64,000 nt of DNA, taken from NCBI RefSeq assembly GCF_000335475.2, contig NZ_ANAH02000004.1, positions 620,001-684,000 on the forward strand. The letters run 5' to 3'. The notes below the pieces were generated by a model, which was not told the DNA's origin, did no database searches, and was given only the letters and a program-made list of their open reading frames with translations. A program made the position numbers and the translations under genes. This document shows positions 27,512 through 36,383 of the stretch, piece by piece (the first letter of the stretch is position 1; each line of letters opens with the position of its first letter). The DNA is from Cystobacter fuscus DSM 2262 (lineage in GTDB: Bacteria; Myxococcota; Myxococcia; Myxococcales; Myxococcaceae).

Positions 27512-29071
27512 ATGACGTTCAAGCAGAAGGCTTCCGTCCTGCCCATGGTGGCCACGCTCTTTCTCCTGCTCATCCTGGCGATCGTTTTGTTGGTGGGGCG
27601 GGACGTGTACCGGCTGAACGCGCGCATCATCCACGGCTACTCGCCCGCGATCGCCTCGATGCGGCAGTTCGACTCGCTGGCGTCCCTGTTGCGCTGGCAC
27701 CTGCGCGACCAGTCCCCCGCGGGAGACGCGGCGCGCCGGGCGGCGATGCTGCAACTGGCGGCGGAGTTCGAGCGGGAGCTGGCGCGCGTGCAGGACAATC
27801 CGGTGATGGAGCCGGGGCGGTTGCGGATGATGCGCGAGGCCTTCGAGGCGTTCTGGGAGGTGTCCCAGCGCGCCGGGCCCGGGGAGATGGACCTGGTGCT
27901 GGAGCGCCACGCGGCGCTGCTCCAGGTGCTGCGCGGCGCGGGGGATTGGGCCCAGGCGGGGCTGGAGCGCTCGCTGGAGGAGGTGGCCCTGTTGCACCGC
28001 TGGCGCCAGGGCTGGGTGCTCAGTCTGGGGCTGCTGTGCGTGCTGGTGCTCGGAGGGCTGTCGGTCTGGCTGGCGCGCGGGGTAGTGGGGCCGCTCACGC
28101 GCCTGACGGCGGTGACCACGCGCATCGCGACCGAGGGGGACCTGTCCCAGCGCATCGACGTGAACTCGCGGGACGAGCTCGGCGAGCTGGCGCGGGGCAT
28201 CGAGGCGCTGGTGACGCGGCTGCGCACGGTGCCGGTGACGCTGCGGGGCACCGTGGACGAGCTGACGTGGGCGGCCGGGCGGCTCACCGAGGCGAGCCAG
28301 CGGCAGGTGACGTTCCTGGGCCATCTGTCCAACTCCCTGGCCGAGGTGGAGGGGATGACGCGGCAGATCGCCCAGACGGCGAGCCAGGCGGCGGGGCGGG
28401 CCGAGGTGGTGTTGAAGGTGGCGGGGCAGGCGGATCAGTTCAGCGCCCTGGGGCGGGGCTCCATCGAGACCAGCGCGCGGGGGTTGCAGCAGCTGAGCAC
28501 GCGCGTGGAGGAGATGATGCGCAGCGTGGCGAACCTGTCGGAGCAGGCGGCGCGCGCGGGGGAGATCATCGGCAGCGTGCGCGACCTGGCGGACCAGTCG
28601 AACGTGCTGGCGCTCAACGCCTCCATCGAGGCGGCGCGCGCGGGCGAGGAGGGGCGGGGCTTCGCGGTGGTGGCGCGCGAGATGCGGGCGCTCAGTGGCC
28701 AGTCGCTGCAGAGCACCCAGCGCATCGGGAAGATCCTGCTGGAGATCAACCAGGCCATCCGCAACGCGGTGTCGATCGCGGAGCAGGACAGCCAGCAGGT
28801 GGACGCGGGCATCTCCCAGGTGATGACGTCGGCGGAGCGGTTGAAGGAAATCACCACGGTGGTGAACGAGAGCGGCAAGGCGGCCCGGCAGATCGTCGCG
28901 TCGGTGAAGCAGCAGAACGTGGGCATCGAGCAGCTCCACCAGGTGATCGCCACGTTGACGGACCGGATGAGCGCGGTGTCCGAGTCGACGCGGGACGCGA
29001 AGGAGGCGGTGGGCCAGGTGAACCAGTCCCTGGACAAGCTCAAGCAGGTGGCGGCCCGCTTCCACGACTGA
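27512..29071 (+). CDS. Methyl-accepting chemotaxis protein
   Basis: A 519-residue receptor. It has a membrane helix at ~10-30 (LPMVATLFLLLILAIVLLVG), a ~135-residue helical periplasmic sensor (4-helix-bundle type), a second helix at ~170-190 and HAMP at ~190-245. The cytoplasmic signalling domain has the hairpin SNVLALNASIEAARAGEEGR at ~360-380. No C-terminal CheR-docking pentapeptide is present. AGGGGGAACGG precedes the ATG at 27512, ruling out longer forms. No che genes are nearby, so it is an orphan receptor that must join an array encoded elsewhere or feed a non-motility Che-like pathway, as is common in myxobacteria. Confidence 0.92.
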   Translation: MTFKQKASVLPMVATLFLLLILAIVLLVGRDVYRLNARIIHGYSPAIASMRQFDSLASLLRWHLRDQSPAGDAARRAAMLQLAAEFERELARVQDNPVMEPGRLRMMREAFEAFWEVSQRAGPGEMDLVLERHAALLQVLRGAGDWAQAGLERSLEEVALLHRWRQGWVLSLGLLCVLVLGGLSVWLARGVVGPLTRLTAVTTRIATEGDLSQRIDVNSRDELGELARGIEALVTRLRTVPVTLRGTVDELTWAAGRLTEASQRQVTFLGHLSNSLAEVEGMTRQIAQTASQAAGRAEVVLKVAGQADQFSALGRGSIETSARGLQQLSTRVEEMMRSVANLSEQAARAGEIIGSVRDLADQSNVLALNASIEAARAGEEGRGFAVVAREMRALSGQSLQSTQRIGKILLEINQAIRNAVSIAEQDSQQVDAGISQVMTSAERLKEITTVVNESGKAARQIVASVKQQNVGIEQLHQVIATLTDRMSAVSESTRDAKEAVGQVNQSLDKLKQVAARFHD

Positions 29072-29169
29072 GCGGGCCTTCAGAGCTCACGCGGAGGGCC
29101 TCGCCCCCGGATCGTCCGGCTATCCTCGGGATGGGCCCGTGAAGGGTCACCCCCCTTGGAGGTGTGCGC

Positions 29170-30174
29170 GTGGGACTGCTGGTGGACGGCGAGTGGAAGA
29201 AGGACTGGTACGCCCCGGATGACGCCGGGCGGTTCGTGCGTCCGAAGACGCGCTTCCGGGACCAGGTGTCCGCGAACGGGCAGGGGCGCTTCCCGGTGGA
29301 GCCGGGCCGCTATCACCTCTATGTGTCCACGGCCTGTCCCTGGGCCTCGCGCACGCTCATCATCCGCGCCGTGAAGGGGCTGGAGGAGGCGGTGGGCGTC
29401 ACGGTGGTGGACCCGCGCATGGGCGAGGACGGCTGGAGCTTCGAGGGCTATCCCGGCTCGGACCAGGACCGGCTCCATGGGGCGCGCTACCTGCGGGAAA
29501 TCTACCAGCGCGCGGATCCCCACTACACGGGCCGCGTGACGGTGCCGGTGCTCTGGGACACGCGCGAGCGGACGATCGTCAACAACGAGTCGCGCGAGGT
29601 GCTGCGGATGCTCGACACCGAGTTCCATGCGCTCGCCCGCGAACCCGTGACGCTCTGGCCCGAGGCCCTGCGCGAGCGGGTGGACGAGACGATCACCGCG
29701 CTCTACGAGCCGGTGAACAACGGTGTGTACCGGGCGGGCTTCGCCAAGAGCCAGGATGCCTATGAGAAGGCCTGCCGCGAGCTGTTCACCGCGCTGGAGG
29801 GCTGGGAGCAGGTGTTGTCCCGGCAGCGCTACCTCTGCGGAGACGTGCTCACCGAGGCGGACGTGTGTCTGTACACGACGCTCGTGCGCTTCGACCTCGT
29901 CTACTACGCGCACTTCAAGTGCAACCTGTCACGTCTCCAGGACTTCCCGAACCTCTGGAACTACCTGCTCGATCTGTACCAGACGCGGGGCTTCGCGGAG
30001 ACGACGGACCTGGAGCACATCAAGGTGCACTACTACTGGAGCCAGGACGCGGTGAACCCCACGCGGATCGTTCCGCTGGGGCCCCGGGTGGACCTGCGTG
30101 CTCCCCATGACCGGGACCGGTGGGGGCCTCGACGGCTGGCACCCCTTCCGGTCCCCGCTTCCGGCCGCTCCTGA
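29170..30174 (+). CDS. Glutathionyl-hydroquinone reductase (Xi-class GST, YqjG/ECM4-like)
   Basis: A 334-residue protein of the usual size for S-glutathionyl-(chloro)hydroquinone reductases. The thioredoxin-fold half carries the catalytic CPW motif (Cys56, YVSTACPWASRTLI) and the VTVPVLWDT...IVNNES signature with the ES that binds glutathione. The C-terminal half has the long helical Xi-class domain (EADVCLYTTLVRFDLVYYAH). It reduces glutathionyl-hydroquinones and so could also serve quinone detoxification. The GTG at 29170 is chosen because GGAGG lies 7 bases upstream; a GTG at 29164 is too close to it. It converges on the AsmA-like gene. Confidence 0.9.
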   Translation: MGLLVDGEWKKDWYAPDDAGRFVRPKTRFRDQVSANGQGRFPVEPGRYHLYVSTACPWASRTLIIRAVKGLEEAVGVTVVDPRMGEDGWSFEGYPGSDQDRLHGARYLREIYQRADPHYTGRVTVPVLWDTRERTIVNNESREVLRMLDTEFHALAREPVTLWPEALRERVDETITALYEPVNNGVYRAGFAKSQDAYEKACRELFTALEGWEQVLSRQRYLCGDVLTEADVCLYTTLVRFDLVYYAHFKCNLSRLQDFPNLWNYLLDLYQTRGFAETTDLEHIKVHYYWSQDAVNPTRIVPLGPRVDLRAPHDRDRWGPRRLAPLPVPASGRS

Positions 30175-30186
30175 GGCCCGAGCGGC
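30164..30186. terminator. Hairpin between convergent genes
   Basis: GCCGCTC (30164-30170) pairs with GAGCGGC (30180-30186) around a 9-base loop that includes the reductase stop codon, directly beside the stop of the minus-strand AsmA-like gene. It is a plausible bidirectional terminator without a U-tract. Confidence 0.4.
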
Positions 30187-32868
30187 TCAGCGCTTGAAGA
30201 TGCCCTTGAGCTTGTCCTTCGCTTTCTCCTCGGCCTTCTTGCGCGCGGCCTCCGCTTCCTGGCGGGCCTTCTCCTCCAGCTCCTGCTTGCGCTTCTCCGC
30301 CTCGGCGCGCGCGGCCTCCTTCGCCGCGTCCGTGCCGCCGGTGATGATCTGGCCCACCTGCTTGCCCTTGTCTCCGAGCAGACTGGTGGCCGCGCCCGCC
30401 GCCGCCAGCTTCGCCAGGGTCGTGACGGCCGGCATCACGTCCAGCCCCGTCACCTCGGGGCTCCACGCCTTGCCCGTGAGCTTCATCGCCACCGGCAGGG
30501 CCTCGGGAGGCGTCACCTTGCCGAGCGTCAGCTTCTGCACCAGTGACGGCTGGAGGTTCACCGAGCCCGCCAGGTCCAGCGTGCCATCCAGCCGGATGCC
30601 GCCATCGAAGCTCATCGCCGCCTCGGGCCGCGTCCAGGTGATGGGCTTGGACAGCTGCGCCACGCCGTTCTGGATCTTCACGCCGAAGGGCAGTTGCTCG
30701 GCGAGCTGCGTCACGCCCTCGCTGCTCAGCGCCTTGCCCGCGAAGGGCAGCGCCTTGACGAGCGGTCCGGACACCACCGCGGGCAGGTCCGCGCCGAAGA
30801 ACACGCCGCCCGCGAGGTTGCCCTCGATGGCGCCCGCGAGCCGCTCCTTGAGGCTCTCGGTCTCGTAGCCCACGCCCTGCAGGTTCATCTGGCCGTCGAA
30901 CTTGCCGCCCAGCACCTTCTTGGGCACGCGCGAGGCGAGCGCCTCCGCCATGTCCATGCCCTTCACCTCCGCCTTCAGCTCGAAGGGCCGCTCTGCCGCC
31001 GGAGGCCCCATCCGCACCGAGCTGCCACTCGCCGACACCGTGCCGCCGTACACCCCCGTGGTGAAGCGCTCCACGGTGATGAGGTCATCCTTCATCTTCA
31101 CGTCCACGAGCATGTTGGAGAAGTCCATGTCGCTCATCCGCAGCGCGCCGATCTCCAGGTGCACGTCGCCGCTCATGCCCTTGAAGCGCTGGGGATCCGA
31201 CGGGGGCTCCTCGGTGGGCGCCTTGCCCTCGCTCTCCGGCTCGTCCTCCACCATCAGCTCGTCCGCGTTGATGCGCGGGCTCTTCATGGACAGGGAGAAC
31301 GTCGTCGTCTGCTTCGCGCCCTCGCCCGCCATCGCCACCGACGCCTTGCCCGTCAGGGTGGTGTCGAGCAGCGCCACGTTGAGCCGGCCCAGGTCCACCT
31401 TGAGGGGCGACTTGCCACTCTCGGGCTGGTAGGTGCCCGCGGTGTCCACGGTGAAGGTCTGCCCCGGACGCTTGTTGAGCAGGCCGCCCGGACGCATGTC
31501 CACGCCCCCGAGGTCCGTCTTCGCCTCGAAGCGCAGCGCGCCCCCGCTGGCCGCGGCGCCCGTCACCCGGGCCGTCAGCCGCATGGGGCCGCCCTTCTCC
31601 TTGGAGAGCTGCTCGGGGATGCGCAGCCGCACCGGCGTCAGGTCCACGTCCACGTTGAGCGCCTGCTCCTGCTGCGTCCCCTCCGCCTTCACCACCAGGC
31701 CCACGGGGCCCGCCACCTGGTTGGCCAGGGACTTGCGCAGCGGCGGGTAGTACTCGGCGAGCAGCTCGGGATCGAGGTTCTCTCCCACCAGCTCGAAGTC
31801 CTTCATGGACGGCGCCTCCGAGAGCAGGCCCTTCACCTCGCCCTTGCCGGTGAGGCGCGCCGGGCCGAGCTCCAGCAGCAGCTTCTTGAGCGACAAGTCT
31901 CCCGCCTTCATGTCGCCCGACACGTCGGTGTCCACCACCACGTCGAGCGCCTTGCCGCCCTCGGCGCCCGCGAAGCGCAGGCCCCGGGCCTGGAGCCCAC
32001 CTTGGAGCGACGTGGGGCCGTTGCCTCCGGGCACCGCCGCGCCCAGCTCCGCCTTCCAGTCCGCGCGCAGCGAGCCCGCCTGGAGCCCCACCTCGGGGCC
32101 GAGGAAGGGTCCCAACGGCGTGAGATCGATGGGCTCGGACTGGATGACCAGCCGCTCGGGCACGGGGATGAGCGAGGGGGGCAGCGGCGCCGCGTTCAGG
32201 GTGACGTGGAAGTTCTGCTTGTCGGTGAGCACCGCGGCGTGGAGCACCACCTCCAGGGGCTTGCCCGCGCGCAGGTCCTTCACCTCCACGTCGAGGTCGT
32301 TGATGGCCAGCTCGCGCGGCTGCGCGCCCGTCCGGTCGACGAGGCGCAGGGTGGCGTCGGTGATCGCGGCCCGGTCCACCCGCACGGCGGACAGGTCCGT
32401 CGGCGCTTCGTCGGCGGGCTCCTCGGCCGGAGGCTGCTCGGCGAGCTTGTCCTGCACGCGCGAGACGTTGGTGGTGCCGTCCGGCAGTTGCACGTAGTTG
32501 AGGGTGAGGCCGGACACCTCGGCGTTCTTCACCTGGATGTCCTTGCCCCCCGAGGTGAGCGCGGGCCAGAGCGCCACGGCCACCTCCAGGCGCTTCATCT
32601 CCAGGAGCGGCACCGGCTCTCCCTCGGCGGCGCCCACCACGACGTTCTCCACCTCGGCGCCCACGGAGGGCAGCAGGCGGGTGGACACGTCGCCAATCTC
32701 GATGGGCCGGCCGAGCTGCTTCGCGTAGGTGGCGGCCTCGGCGCGGGCGCGCTCGAGCAGGAAGGCGTCGAGCCTCCACAGGGCGATGGCTCCGGCCACC
32801 ACGAGCAACAGGACGACGCCGCCCAGGATGTAGGGCCAGCGCTTCTTCTTCAGCGGTTGTTGCGACAT
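30187..32868 (-). CDS. AsmA-family protein
   Basis: An 893-residue protein with an N-terminal membrane anchor (~10-32, WPYILGGVVLLLVVAGAIAL) and a long periplasmic region rich in beta strands. The region starts with the AsmA-type segment (LGRPIEIGDVSTRLLPSVGA...) and has the AsmA C-terminal pattern (RLAGAIEGNLAGGVFFGADL, ...DLAGSVNLQPSLVQKL). AsmA-like proteins form bridge-like grooves thought to move phospholipids between membranes. The last ~50 residues are a highly charged Lys/Glu/Ala coiled coil (EAARAEAEKRKQELEEKA), an unusual tail. The start is the ATG at 32868; a GTG three bases upstream is also possible. Probably monocistronic. Confidence 0.8.
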   Translation of the reverse strand: MSQQPLKKKRWPYILGGVVLLLVVAGAIALWRLDAFLLERARAEAATYAKQLGRPIEIGDVSTRLLPSVGAEVENVVVGAAEGEPVPLLEMKRLEVAVALWPALTSGGKDIQVKNAEVSGLTLNYVQLPDGTTNVSRVQDKLAEQPPAEEPADEAPTDLSAVRVDRAAITDATLRLVDRTGAQPRELAINDLDVEVKDLRAGKPLEVVLHAAVLTDKQNFHVTLNAAPLPPSLIPVPERLVIQSEPIDLTPLGPFLGPEVGLQAGSLRADWKAELGAAVPGGNGPTSLQGGLQARGLRFAGAEGGKALDVVVDTDVSGDMKAGDLSLKKLLLELGPARLTGKGEVKGLLSEAPSMKDFELVGENLDPELLAEYYPPLRKSLANQVAGPVGLVVKAEGTQQEQALNVDVDLTPVRLRIPEQLSKEKGGPMRLTARVTGAAASGGALRFEAKTDLGGVDMRPGGLLNKRPGQTFTVDTAGTYQPESGKSPLKVDLGRLNVALLDTTLTGKASVAMAGEGAKQTTTFSLSMKSPRINADELMVEDEPESEGKAPTEEPPSDPQRFKGMSGDVHLEIGALRMSDMDFSNMLVDVKMKDDLITVERFTTGVYGGTVSASGSSVRMGPPAAERPFELKAEVKGMDMAEALASRVPKKVLGGKFDGQMNLQGVGYETESLKERLAGAIEGNLAGGVFFGADLPAVVSGPLVKALPFAGKALSSEGVTQLAEQLPFGVKIQNGVAQLSKPITWTRPEAAMSFDGGIRLDGTLDLAGSVNLQPSLVQKLTLGKVTPPEALPVAMKLTGKAWSPEVTGLDVMPAVTTLAKLAAAGAATSLLGDKGKQVGQIITGGTDAAKEAARAEAEKRKQELEEKARQEAEAARKKAEEKAKDKLKGIFKR

Positions 32869-33175
32869 CACTCGGTTCCTCCTCCCGCGAGCGGGAATCG
32901 GGGGGATGCTCGAAGCTCCAGCGGGCGAGCAGGGGACGCCTTAGCCCAGGAGGGCCGCGCCCGCACGTGTCACCTGCACGGGGACGGGGCCGGGAACGGG
33001 GAAGATGACATACACCCCAGGACGGACCCGGCCCGGAAACATGCAGGGCACGGCTGGGAGCTCCGCCCGCCCGGCTGTCCAGTGGACGGGACAGCCACAG
33101 CGAGGGGACTTCCCCTCGGGAACCATCCACCTCACCTTGAAGGCGGGTGGATGTGTGCAGCCCGTCGAGGCGGAT

Positions 33176-33508
33176 ATGGCCAACAAGCGCAAGGAAGCAA
33201 AGGCAGAGTCGGCGCCCCAGCGCCCGGCGGTCAAGCGTCGGCGTCAGGCGCCCGCGGGGCGCATCGCCCGGCGACGGGAGCCGACGGACATCCCGGCGCC
33301 CGCCCTGGCCCTGGACGAGCACTCGGTGCAGGTGCGCGAGCAGATCGACGCGGCGCTCTCCGAGGCCCTGCGCATGCGCGAGGACATCGAGCAGCGCATC
33401 GAGCTGGGACTGTACGAGGAGGCGCCCCGCCGTGTCCTTCCGGCCCGGACGGGTGTCGTGTCCTCGACGAGAACGGGGGGCCCGGGACGCGCCCGGGCCC
33501 AGAAGTAG
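33176..33508 (+). CDS. Small basic protein, unknown function
   Basis: A 110-residue protein starting MANKRKEAKAES. The N-terminal 45 residues are strongly basic (VKRRRQAPAGRIARRREP), a middle helix (VQVREQIDAALSEALRMRED) could dimerise, and the C-terminus is disordered and basic. It might be a nucleic-acid-associated protein, but no family is recognised. The frame is open further upstream, but the ATG at 33176 gives the most protein-like start. It converges on the next gene with a 4-bp gap. Confidence 0.45.
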   Translation: MANKRKEAKAESAPQRPAVKRRRQAPAGRIARRREPTDIPAPALALDEHSVQVREQIDAALSEALRMREDIEQRIELGLYEEAPRRVLPARTGVVSSTRTGGPGRARAQK

Positions 33509-33512
33509 ACGC

Positions 33513-34403
33513 TCAGGGAGCGCCCTGGCCCGCGCGGATGTGGTGGAGCGCGGCCTCGAGGTGCGCGGTGTAGTCCTCGCCCGAGTCGTCGTCGATGAAG
33601 CGATGGCCGGGCACTCGGAAGTACGAGGAGCGGGTGTAAGCGTCCTGCAGGAAGCGGAGCTGCTGCCCGGGGTCCAGCTCCGTCCAGCTCCGGCCCTCCC
33701 GGAGGGCCTGGCGCCAGTCGGCCTTCTTCGCGAACCAGCGCCCGCCCAACGTCTGGCAGGTGTAGTCCGTGCCACCATGCTGGTATTGCCAGACCCGGGT
33801 GAGCTCGCGCACCAGCAGGTGGAGAGGCCACTGCACCGTGCCCGTGGACGAGAGGGGCTCCCCCGAGGGCACATACACGGTGTAGCCGAGGACGAAGGGG
33901 CGACGCGGGAGCGCGAGCAGGCCCAGGCGCCCGGTCTTGATGCACACCCGCCCGTAGTCGATGCTGCCGCCGAACACCTTGCGCAGCTCCAGGAGTTGCC
34001 GCGCGCCAAGGGGACAGCCCGGCGTCTCCAGGCCGAGCTTCGTCTGCACGCCGCTCACCAGCCGTCCGCCCACGCTCAGCGGGGCATCGAGCGCGAGCCG
34101 CATGAGGCACGCCATGCCCCGCCTCAACCGCGCGCCGCCGAGGAGGAGGTGGCCCCGGGCGAGGGCACCCAGTCCGAGCCCGAAGCAGCGCAGGGCCTCG
34201 CCGGAGTTCTTCAGGGCGCCGATGCCCGCGCTCACCAGGCCCTGTCGCAGCAGGGCGCCGAGTCCCTCACCGGGTAGGGAGGGGCGGCGTGTGGCGCGGT
34301 GCGGTGGGGCGAGGTGTTGCCGGGAGGAATCACTCCGAGCGGCATCGGCGGGGGTTTCGGGGCGGGGGACGAGGGTGAGACGGGAAGCGGGGCGGGCACG
34401 CAT
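33513..34403 (-). CDS. Protein with degenerate HExxH metallopeptidase-like motif
   Basis: A 296-residue protein starting at an ATG behind GGAGGTGCC. Residues 198-211 read VRELTRVWQYQHGG, which lines up with the HExLTHVWQYQHGG helix of a family of putative zinc peptidases found near secretion-system and toxin genes. Both zinc-binding His are Arg here (Arg199 and Arg203), while Glu200 and the distinctive VWQYQHGG remain. It is therefore probably inactive as a peptidase and may be structural. No signal peptide; the N-terminal 45 residues are Arg/Pro-rich and disordered. Confidence 0.5.
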   Translation of the reverse strand: MRARPASRLTLVPRPETPADAARSDSSRQHLAPPHRATRRPSLPGEGLGALLRQGLVSAGIGALKNSGEALRCFGLGLGALARGHLLLGGARLRRGMACLMRLALDAPLSVGGRLVSGVQTKLGLETPGCPLGARQLLELRKVFGGSIDYGRVCIKTGRLGLLALPRRPFVLGYTVYVPSGEPLSSTGTVQWPLHLLVRELTRVWQYQHGGTDYTCQTLGGRWFAKKADWRQALREGRSWTELDPGQQLRFLQDAYTRSSYFRVPGHRFIDDDSGEDYTAHLEAALHHIRAGQGAP

Positions 34404-34500
34404 GGCACCTCCAGGGAAGCAAGCAACCCAGGCCCCGTACGATTGCCCTCCCTGTCATGGGTGGATACCCGCCCCGGAGTTCGGGACGCGTGCCCACCCG

Positions 34501-34911
34501 TCAACAGCCGCCCCCGCTCATGTCAGGGCCCTCATCCTCCGGGTCATCCACGTAATCGAGTGCGATTTCGGCCTGTTCCCGATAGAGGGGTACGACCTCA
34601 ATAGCCAACACTGCCTCCAGCATCTCTCGCGCTCCGGCCACATCCCCTGCTTTCTTGCGGCGGGCGGAATCAACGAGCGCCCGGGATAGCCGCCGACTTC
34701 CCTCGAAAATCCGGCGACGCATCTCTCGTATGAGTGTTTCCGCTCCGGAGGAGGTGAGCAATGCGCGTTCCGCGTCGTCATGGCTGATGGCCACGTCCCG
34801 CGCCACTCGCCGGCAGAGGTCGCACACAGCCGCATCTACGCTGATCGCTTCGTTCCGCTCAAGCCTGGCATACAGCTCAAGCACTCTGTCCCAATCGTGG
34901 GGCGCATCCAT
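34501..34911 (-). CDS. DUSAM domain protein
   Basis: A 136-residue protein fitting the DUSAM paralogous family known from Myxococcus xanthus and relatives. It has a helical N-terminus, then DVAISHDDAERALLTSSGAE, LIREMRRRIFEGSRRLSRAL, and GAREMLEAVLAIEVVPLYRE. The function of DUSAM proteins is unknown; they often sit next to toxin-like or mobile genes. The ATG at 34911 has GAGG five bases upstream; a longer start at 34989 is less convincing. It is divergent from the DUF4238 gene. Confidence 0.75.
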   Translation of the reverse strand: MDAPHDWDRVLELYARLERNEAISVDAAVCDLCRRVARDVAISHDDAERALLTSSGAETLIREMRRRIFEGSRRLSRALVDSARRKKAGDVAGAREMLEAVLAIEVVPLYREQAEIALDYVDDPEDEGPDMSGGGC

Positions 34912-35131
34912 GATCACCTCGGTTGTGGCCAGCACATGTGGTAGGGCCATTGATGCTGCCCTTCGCACCGCCGGAAACAATTGTCGCATCTACCCACCCA
35001 GCGGGTTTCTTCTGATCCCTGCACCGGATGTAGGTGTCACGGCAGTGCTCCCGCGTTGTTTCTCAGCTCTAATATCACCCGCATGGGGCCCGATCTTGCC
35101 AGGGAATGTCAGCTTGGGAGAAGATAAGTCG

Positions 35132-36073
35132 ATGAGCCGCCCCAAAGCCCACCACTATGTGCCCCGTTTCTATCTGAACAGGTTCACCAATGCAGACGGC
35201 AAGTTGTGGGTGCTCGACAAGCCGGATTGGCGAATCTATCCAAGCACGCCAAAGAACGCAGCATTTGTGAATAGCTTCTGCGAGCTTCAGTGGCTAAAGG
35301 ATATTGGAGACGACTCCTGTCTGCTTGAGCGTCAATTGGGCTCTGTCGAATCTGCGGTCGCGCCGATTATTGACTCATGGCTCGTGCAGCGAGAGCGCGG
35401 CACTCAGATTCCTATCTCCGAACAGGATCGGAAACTCGTCTCGTTGTTCCTTGCTATACAGATGCTCCGAACGCTGGAGGCACGGACACTTCTGCTGCAA
35501 TTTCTTGAATTCATAACAGCGGGTGGGACGGATGCGCCACCGTTACCAGTGACCGCGCAAGAGCAGACGCAGATTCATGCCGATATCATGTGGGATGCAG
35601 AGATTGTAAACCCAGTTGCTCGCGAAATCCATGAGCGGATTTGGATTTTCGGATACAACGATTCGCCGACACTGTTTTGCACCTCCGATCATCCAGTGCT
35701 TCTCAAGTCTGGCGACAATCGTGGATGGGTTGTTGATATGCAGGTGATTGATACGTTCCTCAAGAAGGAGCGTGATCCCTCCGACTATATTGTCTTTCCA
35801 GTCTCCCCTCATTGGGTGCTATACTGCTATGACCGGAATCATTACCCGAAGATGGTCCGTTTTGATACTCATGTGTCTCCGGTTCCGTTTACAAGTGATA
35901 TGGTAAACCATGAAAATTCTGGGCAGATTGGCATGTCGACCCGATTCGTTTACTCATCCGTGAATGACTTTGAGTTTGCGCGTGAGTTCGCGGCTGACCA
36001 GCCTTGGATCCGGGATCCCAAGCGGTCGAGACTTGAGTCTCGGTCTAATCCATACGCACGTGGTGAGGATTGA
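35132..36073 (+). CDS. DUF4238 family protein
   Basis: A 313-residue protein with the DUF4238 signature near the N-terminus (KAHHYVPRFYLNRFTN) and the later FCTSDHPVLL motif that is typical of this family. DUF4238 is of unknown function and scattered widely across bacteria, frequently in variable regions. GC content and codon use (many A/T-ending codons such as ATT, GTT, AAT) are well below the neighbours, suggesting recent horizontal acquisition. The start ATG at 35132 has only a weak ribosome site (GGGAGAAG, 35117-35124). Confidence 0.75.
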   Translation: MSRPKAHHYVPRFYLNRFTNADGKLWVLDKPDWRIYPSTPKNAAFVNSFCELQWLKDIGDDSCLLERQLGSVESAVAPIIDSWLVQRERGTQIPISEQDRKLVSLFLAIQMLRTLEARTLLLQFLEFITAGGTDAPPLPVTAQEQTQIHADIMWDAEIVNPVAREIHERIWIFGYNDSPTLFCTSDHPVLLKSGDNRGWVVDMQVIDTFLKKERDPSDYIVFPVSPHWVLYCYDRNHYPKMVRFDTHVSPVPFTSDMVNHENSGQIGMSTRFVYSSVNDFEFAREFAADQPWIRDPKRSRLESRSNPYARGED

Positions 36074-36383
36074 TGCTGTCTGGGTTCGCTTTGTTTCTAG
36101 AGGGGAGCCGCGTCCTTTGTCTGTTTGCCTGCTGAACTCGCCGCCCGCTCCCGAGCCCGCCTGAGCGGCTACGAGGGCACGCACCGAGCCCACTGGCAGG
36201 GAGAAGCCCTCGGTGGTCGGTTCACCTCGGGTGCGCGTCCCGTGTAGTGGCGGATGGAGCTGCGCGCGCCAGCAGAAGCCCGGATGGATGGTTTTCGCCA
36301 CGCATCAATCCGGGTCAGGTGCCCGAAACGACTGGAGAGGCACTTTGTCTCCCCCTTGCCATGGAGGAAGGGGGAGACGCGGC
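36074..36383. other. Intergenic region, no gene seen, one hairpin
   Basis: About 310 bp following the low-GC DUF4238 gene. No protein-like frame or RNA gene was recognised. Composition returns to high GC in its right half. The only structure noted is the hairpin at 36348-36377. Confidence 0.4.
36348..36377 (-). terminator. Strong hairpin after the lamin-tail lipoprotein gene
   Basis: TCTCCCCCTT (36348-36357) and AAGGGGGAGA (36368-36377) form a perfect 10-bp stem with a 10-base loop, beginning 7 bp after the stop of the minus-strand gene. It could act on both strands. Confidence 0.6.

Noticed and set aside
30694-33573. 959-residue plus-strand open frame opposite the AsmA-like gene
   Set aside because: Composition is dominated by His/Leu/Gly/Arg with no domain; the opposite strand encodes a coherent AsmA protein.
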